Of a stretch of 64,000 nt of DNA, positions 25,218 to 36,103 are shown one piece after another. The stretch's first letter is position 1. Every line of letters begins with the position of its first letter. A model generated the notes under the pieces. The model saw only the letters and a program-made list of their open reading frames with translations. It did not search any database and was not told where the DNA came from. Source of the stretch: Eustoma russellianum (lineage: Eukaryota > Streptophyta > Magnoliopsida > Gentianales > Gentianaceae). The position numbers were made by a program, and so were the translations under genes. Where the stretch lies: positions 33,906,632-33,970,631 of the forward strand of contig AP025056.1 in the NCBI GenBank assembly GCA_036186865.1, given 5' to 3'.

Positions 25218-25530
25218 ATCGATCGATCTATGTCAGAGATCGATGTCCTCTGAAGGACATCGATCGATCGATGTATAGGCGAGCTGAAAGATCGATGTCC
25301 ACTGACAGACATCGATCGATCGATGTGGGGAGAAGTTGAGAGATCGATGTCCACAGACAGACATCGATCGATCGAAGTAGATGAGGGTGAGAGATCGATG
25401 TCCACTGACGGACATCGATCGATCGAAGTAATAAAGGGCTGAGAGATCGATGTCCTCTGATGGACTTCGATCGATCGATGTGAGGGTATGAAGTCACATC
25501 GATCGATCGATGTGAGGGAATGAAGTCCAT
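25218..25530. repeat. Tandem array of CGATCGATCG palindromes
   Basis: About six units of roughly 60 bases, each with ACATCGATCGATCGATGT (or a one-base variant) and a following GAGAGATCGATGTCC. The palindromic core is CpG- and GATC-rich in an AT-rich context. Serine/arginine/isoleucine-rich frames on the minus strand are by-products. A similar array lies in the unrelated level 2 LTR at 46508-46760. Confidence 0.9.
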
Positions 25531-26001
25531 CAGTTTTGTGAGAAGATAGAGGAAGAAAGAGGGAAGCTCGGGGAATCTTTGGGTAACCTTAGAGACTCCT
25601 TAAGATCTGATTAGAGGTAGTCTAAGTCTTAGGAACATGACTTAGGATGGTGAATCAACTTGGTGAGTTCGAAGGGTCTTCGAATCGGATTTCAATGAGG
25701 ATGACTTAAGAGGGTTAGGAGATGAACGTACGAGGTGTTTTAGAGTCCAATGAAGGAAGGAGAGGGATACTCGCATTGGTTGTGAATTTTAGAATCGGGA
25801 CTAAGTATTGACGAGTTTGTGGAAGCCTAAGTTTGATGTGTGAGTTAGTACCTTGTGTGTTGCTTATACTTGGGCATGTGAATGTGAATTGCATACGAGA
25901 ACGAGAAATGTGATTGAAACGAGGAGTCTTGCATCATGGCACTTGCATTTGCATATTGATTTGAAAAGAGATGTGCTTCGGCACAGATTTGCGAAGGTGA
26001 C

Positions 26002-26279
26002 CTGCAATGTTAACCGGGATGGAAATTTAAGCCGGGGTGCATTGCAGGGCACAAAAGGCTGTAACGTTAACCAGGATGGAAATATAAGCTGGGGTGCGTT
26101 ACAGGGTATAAAGTCCTCTGCAATGTTAATCGGGATGGAAATATAAGCCGAGGTGCATTGCAGAGTATTACGAGTCTGTGATGTTAATCAGGATGGAAAT
26201 ATAAGCCGAGGTGTATCACAGAGCATAACGAGCCTGTAACGTTAACCGGGATGGAAATATAAGCCGGGGTGCGTTACAG
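26002..26279. repeat. Five 46-nt hairpins with covarying stems
   Basis: Units at 26002-26047, 26059-26104, 26118-26163, 26176-26221 and 26234-26279, period about 58. The outer 8-base arms are CTGCAATG/CATTGCAG, CTGTAACG/CGTTACAG, CTGCAATG/CATTGCAG, CTGTGATG/TATCACAG and CTGTAACG/CGTTACAG. The inner 4-base arms are CCGG/CCGG, CCAG/CTGG, TCGG/CCGA, TCAG/CCGA and CCGG/CCGG. The 14-nt loop GATGGAAATATAAG is constant apart from one base in unit 1. Arm changes are compensated except for one G-T pair and one mismatch, both in unit 4. Confidence 0.9.
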
Positions 26280-26976
26280 GGTTACGAGTTACGAGACCGG
26301 ACATTGTGACATGCATTGCACTGATTTGAAAAAAAGGAATGGCTCATGCATTTGTGATTGTGTAGTGTAGTGCATATTTTGACATGCATCACGAGAGTCG
26401 TTGTGGTATGGATGTGCATGGTATTTGATTGTAGTGGATTTGTTAATTTCGTTCGAATTGTTATACTTGCTTTTACGTGATTCGTTTATTTATTTGGAAG
26501 TTTTACAAGACATGTGCCCCACAATCCCCTTGAATTATCTATTACTCATGTCTTGCCATGTGTTGATCCCGTATGTCTTATAAGCGGGTTACTTGCTAGC
26601 GTTTTTCGCTAAGGGTACTGCCTTTGTGATACAGGAGAACCTGAGTACGATATGATTTTCATTGAGGACGACGGCGAGTGGGCAGAATGGGATGCCTAGA
26701 CTTGATGGAGAGAATTGATTAGATAGTTTCTGTTATTTCTATTTCTTGATTCATTTGAGGTTTTAGATGGCTGCGACCATATACAGTTCTTTTGATATTC
26801 ACATTGTCTTTTGACGTACTGCATTGATGGTTTAGATTGACGAGATATGTTTCCGCGCTTATTTCTCCTACGTCATTGATGATGTGCACTCGAGAGATGA
26901 GACGTCTTGTAGTCTTCTCAGTAAGCTACGATGGGTGTACCGGTTCGGATTCCGCTATCTGGGTCGGGGCGCTACA

Positions 26977-27685
26977 TTGTTTATAACCGAACCAGTATAA
27001 AATTCTTGGTGTTATTTACTTTCAGCACTTACTTTCAGTTTTAGCACTGTTTATCGTTTTTAATCACGTTGGTAAGAATAGTAAACGAATTTCAAAAATC
27101 ACGAAACTTTCCGAAGTCATAGCCACACGTTTTAAGGTTCTTTTGGTGCAAGTTTCAACCCTTTTGGACAAGTATAAGTTATCCAAACGCCCAAAGTTCT
27201 GAGACTAGTGCAGTCTGATTTTCAGGCTTGCAAAGGTTGAGACTTTTTTTATCGTATTTGACAAACTTTCCAAAAGAAGTTTTCAAAACTGTTTCAACCC
27301 ATTTAAATATAACTAATAAGGGGTTATTCATTAAATTTTCAGAGCATTTGGAGTTAAGGACAAATAGAAATTAATTTTTCAAAACAGACTACCAGTTCTG
27401 GCAGATTTGCGCAATCTGACCACCAACGATTTTTCAAGGGGTTAGAGGTTGAATTTTGATCTGAAATTTTTATGAGATACTCAAAACATCTGAGGCTAAA
27501 TTCTCTCCGAATTGCAGAATTTTTGAAGACCTGCAACCTAGTTTTCAAAACATTTTAAAACTAGACCTGAAAACAGAAACTGTTTTCACAAGTTGGGTTT
27601 TTGGTTTAAAACTATTTTAAAAACCACATTTTTCGCACCCACTATTCAACCCTCCCCCTTCTAGTGGTGCCTTGCAGATCCTACA
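26977..27685 (+). repeat. Level 4 5' LTR, third piece
   Basis: Collinear with about 45421-46117 of the 3' LTR and ends with the complete CTTGCAGATCCTACA. It contains a TATAAAAT at 26996-27003, about 680 bases before the LTR end, which may be the element's promoter. Confidence 0.92.
26996..27003 (+). promoter_or_regulatory. Candidate TATA box of SIRE-like LTR
   Basis: TATAAAAT follows the strongly conserved GGTTGTTTATAACCGAACC block. It is present at the same place in other copies (45441-45448, 60135-60142, and reverse-oriented near 49620 and 57193). Position suggests the start of R, but no transcript evidence exists here. Confidence 0.4.
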
Positions 27686-27687
27686 AG

Positions 27688-27699
27688 TAGTATCAGAGC
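27688..27699 (+). other. Primer-binding site of level 4 element
   Basis: TAGTATCAGAGC, one base different from the initiator-Met tRNA complement TGGTATCAGAGC, starts two bases after the LTR. Confidence 0.85.
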
Positions 27700-27741
27700 A
27701 CAGGAACACTCACATCAAAAGGATCCAACGATCTAAGTGAG

Positions 27742-29539
27742 ATGGCAACCACAAACCTCAAAACCGAGCAAGAAGGTATGTCTAGTCAAAGGCCTCCTCT
27801 CTTTGACAGTGAGTTTTTCATTCAATGAAAGTTAAGAATGAAACTTTTCCTTATGGCAATTGATATTGATCTTTGGTCAATTATCGAAGATGGTCCTTTT
27901 GTTCCATCAAAATTATCCACTGCATATGGAGTCACACTAGAGGTCATAAGCCTAGGCAAGAGTACACTAGTGAGGATAAAAAGAAACTAAGCATGAACGC
28001 TAGGGCTATGCAATTACTTCTAAATAGACTAAGTAAAAGTGAATCTAGCTATGTTTCAAATTGTTCTAGTGCTCAAGAAATGTAGAGAATTCTCGAAATG
28101 AAACACGAAGACACTAGTCAAGTAAAAGAGTCCAAGATCAACATGCTCATGTCCACACTCGAGTCATTTAAATTATTGCCAAATGAATCTATCGTTGATA
28201 TGGATCTTCGCTTGACTAACATTTACAATTCTCTTGAGTCTCTTGGCAAATCCTTTACTATGCAGGAAAAGGTACAAAAGGTCTTGCGAAGCCTTCCATC
28301 CGAGTGGGACTCTAAAGAAACGGCCATAGAAGAAAGCAAAGAAACTAACTCGATTAAGATGGAAGAACTAATTAGATCACTAAAGGTATATGAAAACAAA
28401 CTCACTTTAAGACATTCTGAGTCTATTTCCAAAAATGATAAGGCTATAGCATTTAAATCAAATGGATACGTCGTAGATGATAGTGACATAGATTCCGATG
28501 ATGAGGATTTAATCACGATGGCTAAAAGATTAAGAAAAATCTTGAGAAAATCGATTAAACATAAGTCTACCTCATCTAAGGATAATAAAAATAAAAATAA
28601 GGAAATAAAGTGTTATGAATGTGGACAACCTGGACACTTGTCATATGATTGTCCAAACATGGGCAAACAAATGAATAAATACCTTGACAAGGATCGGACA
28701 AAAACTAGACTCGTCTCAGAACCTAAACAAAGGAGAAGAGCCTTTAAAGCCTCCACTTGGAGTGACACATCCAACTCTAAGACTGATGATACGGAAGAAC
28801 AAAAGGTACAAGTATGCTTTACATCTAAGGCATCAAATGAGGTATCTTCTGACTCTGATTCCGATTCTGAATATTCATATGATGATTTATTTAGTCAATA
28901 TTTAGAGTTAGATAAGTTCTCAAAGACTCTTGCAAAAGAAAAGAAGCGATTAATTGAAGGCAAGAAATTATTAGAATCTTATAACAAAAATCTTGTGTCT
29001 CAATTAAACGATTCAAAAGAAGAGTCGTCCTGCATTATAAATTCATTAAAGTCTGAAATTTCATCATTGACATCCGAGAACACTGAACTGAAATCCGAGA
29101 TTTCAAACTTGAAATCAAAGAATGCGGATGTAGAGAAAATGGTGAAACAATTTGACACAGGAACAAACATGCTAGATCGCATCATTTCTTCACAAAAGCA
29201 TGATAGTGACAAAACCGGACTAGGATACGTTGAGAAAAGTGAGCCACTAAATAAACAAACAAAATTCATTCCATCAAAGAAAATGGATGCATCTAAGACA
29301 TATATGGCATCTAAGAAGACGCCTAGACCTTCCCCTGTGACATCTCATCGTGCTTCGTCTTCATATCATATGAGATATAACTTTGCGTCGTACAAATATA
29401 AAAAGAGACCATTAATGCATATGCAACACTCATATAGCTCATACCCCATGCATGCAAACCGAAATGCGTATCAAAAACGAAAATCATACTATATGCATGA
29501 TGGGATTCTTGGCCAAAGGCCAAACGCATTTGCCCCTAA
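27742..29539 (+). pseudogene. SIRE-like gag of level 4, broken
   Basis: Starts MATTNLKTEQEGMSSQRPP like the copies at 60858 and 56457. A stop near 27828, a frame change near 27960 and a W-to-stop TAG at 28083 break the N-terminal part. The frame is then open from 28098. It has the UBN2/Gag core (INMLMSTLESF, SIVDMDLRLTNIYNSLESLGK), a CCHC zinc knuckle CYECGQPGHLSYDC (28612-28653) and a long heptad-type coiled-coil tail (about 28880-29180). The frame is cut at CCTAA by level 5c and continues in frame at 42727. Confidence 0.9.
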
Positions 29540-32500
29540 TGTTGTACCCAATGAAGAATTATATTGTACTTAAGACTTGCCTATGAGGATTTATGAAACA
29601 TTGTATCTCTAAATACAAATTATTTAGTTTTATGGTTACTTCTTTAATTAGATTTGTGTTAACGAAAAGTATTGTATAATAATTCAAGCATGATTGTTGG
29701 ACTATGTGAAGTGGCCAATTCACTCCCAAGAGCTTGGGGGATTTCGGCCACAAGGACAAAGAAGGCCTTAGAGGATTTCTTAAGGTTTCAAGAAGAGTAA
29801 TCTTAAGGGCCATCTTTTAGTGAGCCCAAATAGCAACTAAACAATTTTAAGTAGTGGGCAAATTTTTCCTAATACTCACATAAATTTCGGCCCTTAGCCC
29901 AAAAGAACTCAAGATTTCCCCTAATTTTTATATTTTAAAAGAAAAAGGGGGAAACTAATTAATTAAAAGGAGGCAACCACCACATGACTTTTTATTAAAA
30001 AGAATTAAGCATGGTTAGGGTCATTAAGACCCAACCGCCGGATACCCCTCAAGTGGGCAACCAAGGAGCCTTTCAATATTTTACCATGATTACTTTACAT
30101 TAACCACAAGGTTAATGTAACTCAAGTTAACCATTAAAGTAACTCTAGTTACACTAAAGTAACGCTAGTTGCATTAAAGTAACTCTAGTTACATTAAAGT
30201 AACCTTGGTTAACTAAAGTAACCAAGGTTAATTACCTTAATCATACCATGGTAATCCTTTATCCCCTCTTACCCCTCAACGGCTAACACCTTAGCCTAAT
30301 AAGGAAAATTCGCTCCAAAAGAACCCTAGAACATTCTCTTATTTTCAACCCTCAAAGAAACCACAAAGAGCAAGAAAGTTTTCTCTCTTCTTCTTCCAAA
30401 AACACACGGCCAAGGTTGAGCAAAGAAGACTTAGGATTCATCCAAGGTCAAGTTGGTCTAGATAAGTAAATCCTCAACTCTTAAGGGGATTTCTATATTT
30501 TACATAGATTGAAGCTCATGTTTCCCTTTTTCTTGCTCATAAAACCGTGACCTCCATGGTCACTAGGTTCAAAATTTTCAAGCTTTTGAGAGGTGCTAGT
30601 CTTAAGAGGTTTGAATACTATTGAAGCTCCATTTTGGTGAGTCCATTTAACCTCTATTTAGTACATCCTTCACTTAAGAACATTGACTAACAATTGTTCT
30701 CTTTTCTTCCTCCCAACCGTGGGGTATGTGTAGTGAAGAGGAGGAAGACCTCACTCATTTCATAGTCATTCCAAGTTAAAGAAAGGTGTAAGCTTGAGAA
30801 AGGCAAGTACACTATAAATATTCATGACTTGTATGTGAAAGTGCATGCTTGAATGTCTAGATGTTAAGTTTCAATCTTAGATATAAAATACTAAGCATGA
30901 AGCATGAAGTTTTCGGATTCATGAGTAAGGTGGCTCGCATGCATGAGATTTTATTTAAAGATGGATTCTTTGCTCTTTTTAAGCATGAATATGATGTGAA
31001 CCTAAGATGAATGTGACAAAGATCTCTTCTTTGACATGTATGGGGGACGGTTGGGAGAAAAAGAGGGATAAAGGTGGTTCTTGTGATAATATTGTAAATT
31101 GTGGAGTAACGATGTGAACAAGATGTATGCTTTATGATTTAAGTTTAACATGTTCATTGTGGAGATATGATTCAAGCCCCTTGCATATGTATAAACGGGC
31201 TGTTTTGGGGGTAAGGTACGTATACAACTATTATACCAAGAATGGATTCTAGTATGAACATAATGTGCAAGACCAAAGGAATGATATGTGTATCATCTAA
31301 ATTGTTTTGAAGTGATGTGTAGATGACTTTTGGAATGTGTTAGAATCTGCAAAACCGTGTGCTAAAGGTGTAGTTGATGTTTAGTAAGGTATTTAAGCCA
31401 AACAACTCAAGTTGAGACATTTTTAGTAAGGAAAAGTGACAATAATGGGAATTACTGGAACATGGCAGAATAATGATACAATTTGCAAGACCTGAAAATG
31501 GATCTTAGAAGTATGCAATTAAGCTAATTTTTGGTATGACATTAGCTCTATGTATGTAGTAATTGTGAAAGTGGGAATTTTGGTAAAATAAGTTGTGGTT
31601 TGTCCTTAATGGAACTTTTAGTAAAATTGGTCCAGCTGAAATTCACTGGGCTGGACAGAATTTAAGTGGTGTACTAAATGACCCAAAAATGGACCTTAGG
31701 AACATGCAATTGGGCTGATTTTTGGTAGGATGCTAGCCTTATGTGTTTATTAAGTTTGTGAGTTGGAATTTTCGAAAAAAGACTCACGGTTTGATCACAA
31801 TAAAATTCGTGGTAAAACGGATTGTTCCAGAAATCAGCTTGTATCCATTTTGGAAAAATGAGTAAATGACTCCTTGAGTGTTATTATGTCACTCCGGAAA
31901 TTTAATGATGTTTACTTAGGATAGTAATGAACATATTCATGTAATTAGTTCACTTTGGAATTATTATTTTATTGGGTAATTGTCGGAATTAAGTTGGTGT
32001 CAATAATCTGGAAAATTGGACAGAATTAAGGACTTGATTGTGTGGCTTGATTCTTTTGGGCTTAAACTCATTTGTAGGGTTTGGGTTTATGAATCATAAT
32101 TTTTGGTATGTTTATAGGGTTGGCCCAAATTTAATGAAGCTTAATGGGCTTAAAGGAAAGGTAAAAGAAAGGACACTGCACTGCTGAAATTCAGCAGTAC
32201 CCTGTTTTGTAATTAAATAAATTAAGGGTCTTACACGTCTCGTAACGTTACGAAATTTATATGGAGAATAGATAAGACACCTTTATGCATATGTGTGATG
32301 AAAAATCATGATAATTGGCCGAAACTGAGGTTTTGAGGCCGCGCGATTGAGACGATAATTCTGGAAAATTTTTCCAGCCTAAAGAATAATTTTGTACTTG
32401 TATGTTTGTAACGCATCATGTCATGGATTGCATAGTACATGTCATACATTGCATCATCATCATTTACATGATTTATGGAACTGATTTTATGAGAAAGAAT

Positions 32501-33574
32501 GATGAAGAAGCGTTTTTAAAGAAAAGATCCTGTTTTTCAAAGAACGCTTTCCACCGGCACCGTGTGTTTTCTGGCCAGCAGGACCCGCTCCAGATCCGGG
32601 GTTAACTGATCTGATGGTATTGACCGTTCAGGCCCGGAGAGAATAGACCTGATTATGATGATATTGACCGTACAGGCCCGGAGAGAATAGACCTGGTAAT
32701 TATGATTGATGACGTGACCGCTCCAAATCCGGGAATAATAGATTCGAAGAGAAATAAGTGACCGCCTCAGATCCGGGAGAATAGATCTGAATACTCTCTT
32801 GTTTTCTTGACAATGATGTTTTGAATGAAAGAGCGAAAGAACTTATTTTTATTTTTATCATGATGCATCACACGTACATACTCATGCACGTTGCATTTAA
32901 TGATTCAGCGAATATGGGTACGTGATACTTAGACTAAGATGTTATGACTTGTTAGCTCCTAAGTTATGATCTTTTAATAAGTTATGAACTGTTATCAGTT
33001 ATGAACTTTTATGAGCTATGAACTTTGATAAGTTATGAGCTGACTATTTACGGGTTTTGGATGGAAGGACAGGTATGTATTTAAACCGAATTTTTTGGGT
33101 TCGGTTCTTGTATGTACTTTCCATTTAATTCACGAGTATTTATAGTTTACTTGCTGGTGACGTTGTCACTCACCCCTTATTTTTTTTCTCCTAGAACCCG
33201 CAGGAAATAAAGTTGAATGGATCGAAGATGAACCTTGGGTTCCTTACCCGTAGAAGCGCGAGAGGTGGACGACTTAAGAGACTTGACGAGATGGTTATGA
33301 TTGATGGTCTTTTATGAAATTATGATGGAAACAATTACTTTTGGGATTTCCGTACTTTATGAACATGTTGTAAAACTAATGATGGTCGTCTAGACGTTTT
33401 TATTTTAAAATTTTTTATTATGCCTCGGTTTTTTCTTACTTGTTGACGTGTAAGCATGAAAGTCCACATATTTTATTCTGGACTTTGTTATGTTATGGAT
33501 TGACGCCTAGTACTCTCCGTAGTGAAGTACACGGACGCACCGTGTCCGGCTGGGCCGGTGTGCGGGGCGCTACA
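29540..33574 (+). repeat. 5' LTR of level 5c
   Basis: 4035 bases. It shares blocks with the level 5a LTRs (the CAGGAAATAAAGTTGAATGG region near 33201, the hairpin array at 32591-32789, and the CTGCTGAAATTCAGCAG palindrome near 32181), so the two elements are related subfamilies. The 20-base AAGTAACTCTAGTTAC repeat lies near 30120-30240. Confidence 0.94.
32591..32789. repeat. Covarying hairpin array in level 5c LTR
   Basis: Stems are CAGATC/GATCTG (32591-32613 and 32768-32789), CAGGCC/GACCTG with a G-T pair (32629-32651, 32673-32695) and CAAATC/GATTCG (32724-32746, whose 3' LTR counterpart has the fully paired CGAATC). It is the reverse-orientation counterpart of 12934-13116. Confidence 0.85.
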
Positions 33575-33576
33575 GG

Positions 33577-33588
33577 TGGTATCAGAGC
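33577..33588 (+). other. Primer-binding site of level 5c
   Basis: A perfect TGGTATCAGAGC, complementary to the initiator-Met tRNA 3' end, two bases after the LTR. Confidence 0.92.
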
Positions 33589-33877
33589 TGAGGCTCTAGA
33601 TCCGGGTAGAATATAGAATTAAGTTATGATCTTAGTCAACTAATTTTGATCTTAGATCTAATTCATGATCCTAGATGAGAGTTGACCTTAGACTAGGATG
33701 ACTTAGACTGGAAAATTAGGGTTCGACCTAATGATAAAACCCTAGTCATGACAATTTATAGAATTTAATTCATAACGTATCTACTTGCATGTCACTCAGA
33801 GATTCTATTGGATTATGAATTAAATTCTGGCACTTATTATGATACTCCCACCTTGAATAAAACCCCGATACTGCATA

Positions 33878-35108
33878 ATGCAGATGATACGACCACGAGA
33901 CAGACCGACCAGAGCCAGACCGGAGGTGCAGGAGCCTATTCCTCCACCTTCTCAGATTCCTCCACCCCCGCCACCACAAGACCAAAATCCGCCTCCGGTT
34001 CAGAACGTTCCCCCTCCCCAGGGGCCTTTACCACAAATGATTCCAAATATTAACGCCTTCCAGAATTTCTGCCAGACCGTCACCTAAATTGGTCAAGTGA
34101 TGTTGCGACAGAATGTCCCTCAGCCTCACGAACCGGTCAGGGATGCCCAATACTACTTTGAAAAGTTAAAAAGAGCTAATGTTCCGCCTTTCGAAGGAAA
34201 GTCAGATTCAGATGCCAATGAGAAGTGGCTAGACGAAGTAGAAAATTGTTTTGAACTGATTCGAGCACCTGAGGAAGTAAAGACTCAGGCGGTCAGGTCG
34301 TTCCTACTTGGAGAAGCCAACCAATGGTGGAAGGCCAACATGCAATCTCTACCAAGGCCAATTCCATGAGAGAGATTTCTCCAGGAATTCAACAAATTAT
34401 ACATACCACCCTCTGTTAAGATGCAGAAGAGGCATGAGTTTGAATCGCTGATGCAAGAACAAGGAATGACAGTCGCAGAATATGCTAACAAGTTCATAGC
34501 TCTGGGAAGATTTCAACCATCTACGATGAACGATGAGGAAACTAAAATGTTGAAGTTTGAAAGAGGGTTAAACCCTAGAATCAGGACCTGGTTGGTCAAT
34601 GCGAACCCGACAAATTTTGGTGCACTTTTGGACGCTTGTTACAGAATAGAGAGAGATATCATTCGCCGCGATGAAATCGGACAGAAACGAGGAAGGGAAA
34701 CATCCGGGAATGGAGGGTCCCGCAAAGCTGCTAAGCAAAACTCAAGCGGCCCAGGATGCCAAGGAAAGAATCGATTTCAACGCCGTTTCCAAAAGAACCA
34801 GTCAAAGAATCAAGGCCAGCAGTCTGCTATTCCGAGTTGCCCTCACTGCAATAAGCGCCATGTTGGGTAATGCTACTACCAGGCAGGAAAGTGTTTCGGA
34901 TGCAGCAAGGCAAGCCACATCCTTAAAGACTGTCCGGATAAGGGAACTACCTGCTTTGGATGTGGAAAGATAGGACACATGATCAAGGATTGCCCAGAAA
35001 AAGGGGCCCAGCAACAGCAACCTCCTAAGAATATGCGTCAGCGTACTAATGCAAGAGTTCACGATATGACTGACGCAGCTGCTGAAGAGGCCAATGATGT
35101 GGTGGTAG
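33878..35108 (+). pseudogene. Chromovirus gag (level 5c)
   Basis: A single frame from the ATG at 33878. It has a proline-rich N-terminus, the gag core (YYFEKLKRANVPPFEGKS..., NQWWKANMQSLPRP, then YIPPSVKMQKRHEFESLMQ) and two zinc knuckles near 34895-34995 (CFGCSKASHILKDC and CFGCGKIGHMIKDC). In-frame stops occur at 34085, 34367 and 34868. Most look like C-to-T changes of CAA or CGA codons. The frame would end at a TAA at 35117 if the following segment is not spliced out. Confidence 0.9.
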
Positions 35109-35191
35109 GTATATTCTAAAATTTATGAAATGCAAAAATTTTTACAAATACTGTTGCCCTACTGTTGCTTAGTAAATCTTGCATGATTCAG
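35109..35191 (+). other. Candidate intron 1 (gag/protease boundary)
   Basis: 83 bases, AT-rich, starting GTATATTC and ending ATGATTCAG. It contains in-frame stops and no protein homology. Removing it joins ...DVVVG to AILVCSVPANVLFDSGAS in one frame, the usual uninterrupted wording of the gag-protease junction in this lineage. An inserted sequence that happens to have GT-AG ends is the alternative. Confidence 0.6.
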
Positions 35192-35682
35192 GAGCTATTT
35201 TAGTATGCTCAGTACCTGCCAATGTACTATTTGATAGTGGTGCTAGCCATTCCTTTATATTAAAGAAACTCGCAAAGAATATTGAGCACAACCCAACCTA
35301 TAGTGATACACCCTATAGAGTTCAAGCAGCTGGGGATCAGGTGCTTGTGTCTCACCATATTTTCAAAAACTGCGAACTTGAGTTTGATGATCACTGGTTT
35401 GATGCTGACCTAATTCCCATACCCATGATGGACTTCGATGTGATTCTTGGGATGGATTGGCTCTCCAAGAATTTTGCCAACATCGATTGTAATGAAAAAC
35501 AGGTTACTTTTAAGGACCCCACACGTAAGGAAGTAACATTTCAAGGAGGGTCAAAGTTAAGGAATTGCCCCAAGAACGTTTATGTAAATATGATTCGCGC
35601 CAGTAAGGCGTTGAAGAAAGGACATGAAGGGTTTCTCGTTTATGTAATAAATGTCGATCAAGCACCCTCTGACCTCTCCTAA
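35192..35682 (+). pseudogene. Retroviral-type aspartic protease (level 5c)
   Basis: Contains the active-site motif LFDSGASHSF (35228-35257) and the downstream MMDFDVILGMDWLSKN, typical of Ty3 proteases. It ends at an in-frame TAA (35680-35682) just before VREYPDVFP of the RT linker. Confidence 0.9.
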
Positions 35683-35688
35683 GTCCCA

Positions 35689-36033
35689 ATGGTCCGAGAA
35701 TATCCAGATGTTTTTCCAAAAGAATTACCGGGCCTTCCTCCTGACCGCGAGATATCTTTTGAAATTAACCTAGTTCCTGGAGCTGAGCCAATATCAAAGG
35801 CTCCCTATCGAATGGCACCTGCGGAACTAAAGGAGTTGAAGGAACAGTTACACGAATTGCTAGAGAAGAAACTTATTCGCCCAAGTGTTTCGTCTTGGGG
35901 TGTCCCCGTACTGTTTGTCAAGAAAAAGGACAGAAGTATGCGGTTATGTGTAGATTATCGAGAACTCAACAAGATCACTATAAGGAACAAGTACCCATTG
36001 CCTAGGATCGACGATCTGTTCGATCAGCTTAGT
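35689..36033 (+). pseudogene. RT, N-terminal part (level 5c)
   Basis: VREYPDVFPKELPGLPP linker, then RT blocks PYRMAPAELKELKEQL, SWGVPVLFVKKKD, LCVDYRELNKITIRNKYPLPRIDDLFDQL. Protein homology stops exactly at codon 36030-36033 and resumes at 36104. Confidence 0.92.
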
Positions 36034-36103
36034 GTAAGCGATTCAAAACTTTATTTTAACGATAAGTCTATTATAAATCCTACCTAAAAATATCGTGGTG
36101 CAG
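36034..36103 (+). other. Candidate intron 2 (inside RT)
   Basis: 70 bases starting GTAAGC and ending GTGCAG, AT-rich, with stops. Removal is phase 0 and joins FDQLS to GVRIFSKIDLRSGY, where the family has FDQLQG. A related sequence begins at the same codon in the decayed level 5a RT (17220-17234, minus strand). An alternative reading is a 70-base insertion at 36031-36100, which would leave the usual Q codon. Confidence 0.6.

Larger units (their letters stand above)
24363..26976 (+). mobile_element. Level 5b: plus-oriented gypsy-type solo LTR
   Basis: It starts TGTTATGCCCCGCACC and ends GGGTCGGGGCGCTACA, with the duplication TTGTT at 24358-24362 and 26977-26981. The 3' end matches the GGGGCGCTACA end of the chromovirus LTRs here, fixing type and orientation. 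Length is 2.6 kb with no primer site, purine tract or coding domain. It holds two unusual arrays, at 25218-25530 and 26002-26279. Confidence 0.88.

Noticed and set aside
25124..25530. Minus-strand frames with repeated SIDR/GHRS wording
   Set aside because: By-product of the CGATCGATCG tandem array inside a solo LTR; no start context or domain.
28098..29573. Taking the 491-residue gag frame at face value to its stop
   Set aside because: The last residues read into the LTR of the inserted chromovirus at 29540; the genuine gag end is at 42727-42831.
29559..29813. 84-residue frame with a near-identical partner at 38690-38944
   Set aside because: The two lie at the same place in the two LTRs of one element, so the similarity comes from LTR duplication and not from coding constraint. 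The pairs 12448/19236, 14599/21382 and 32402/41537 are likewise.
33808..34053. Ser/Thr-rich 81-residue frame at the chromovirus gag start
   Set aside because: Overlaps the proline-rich gag N-terminus in another frame; the frame at 33878 continues into the gag core and is preferred.
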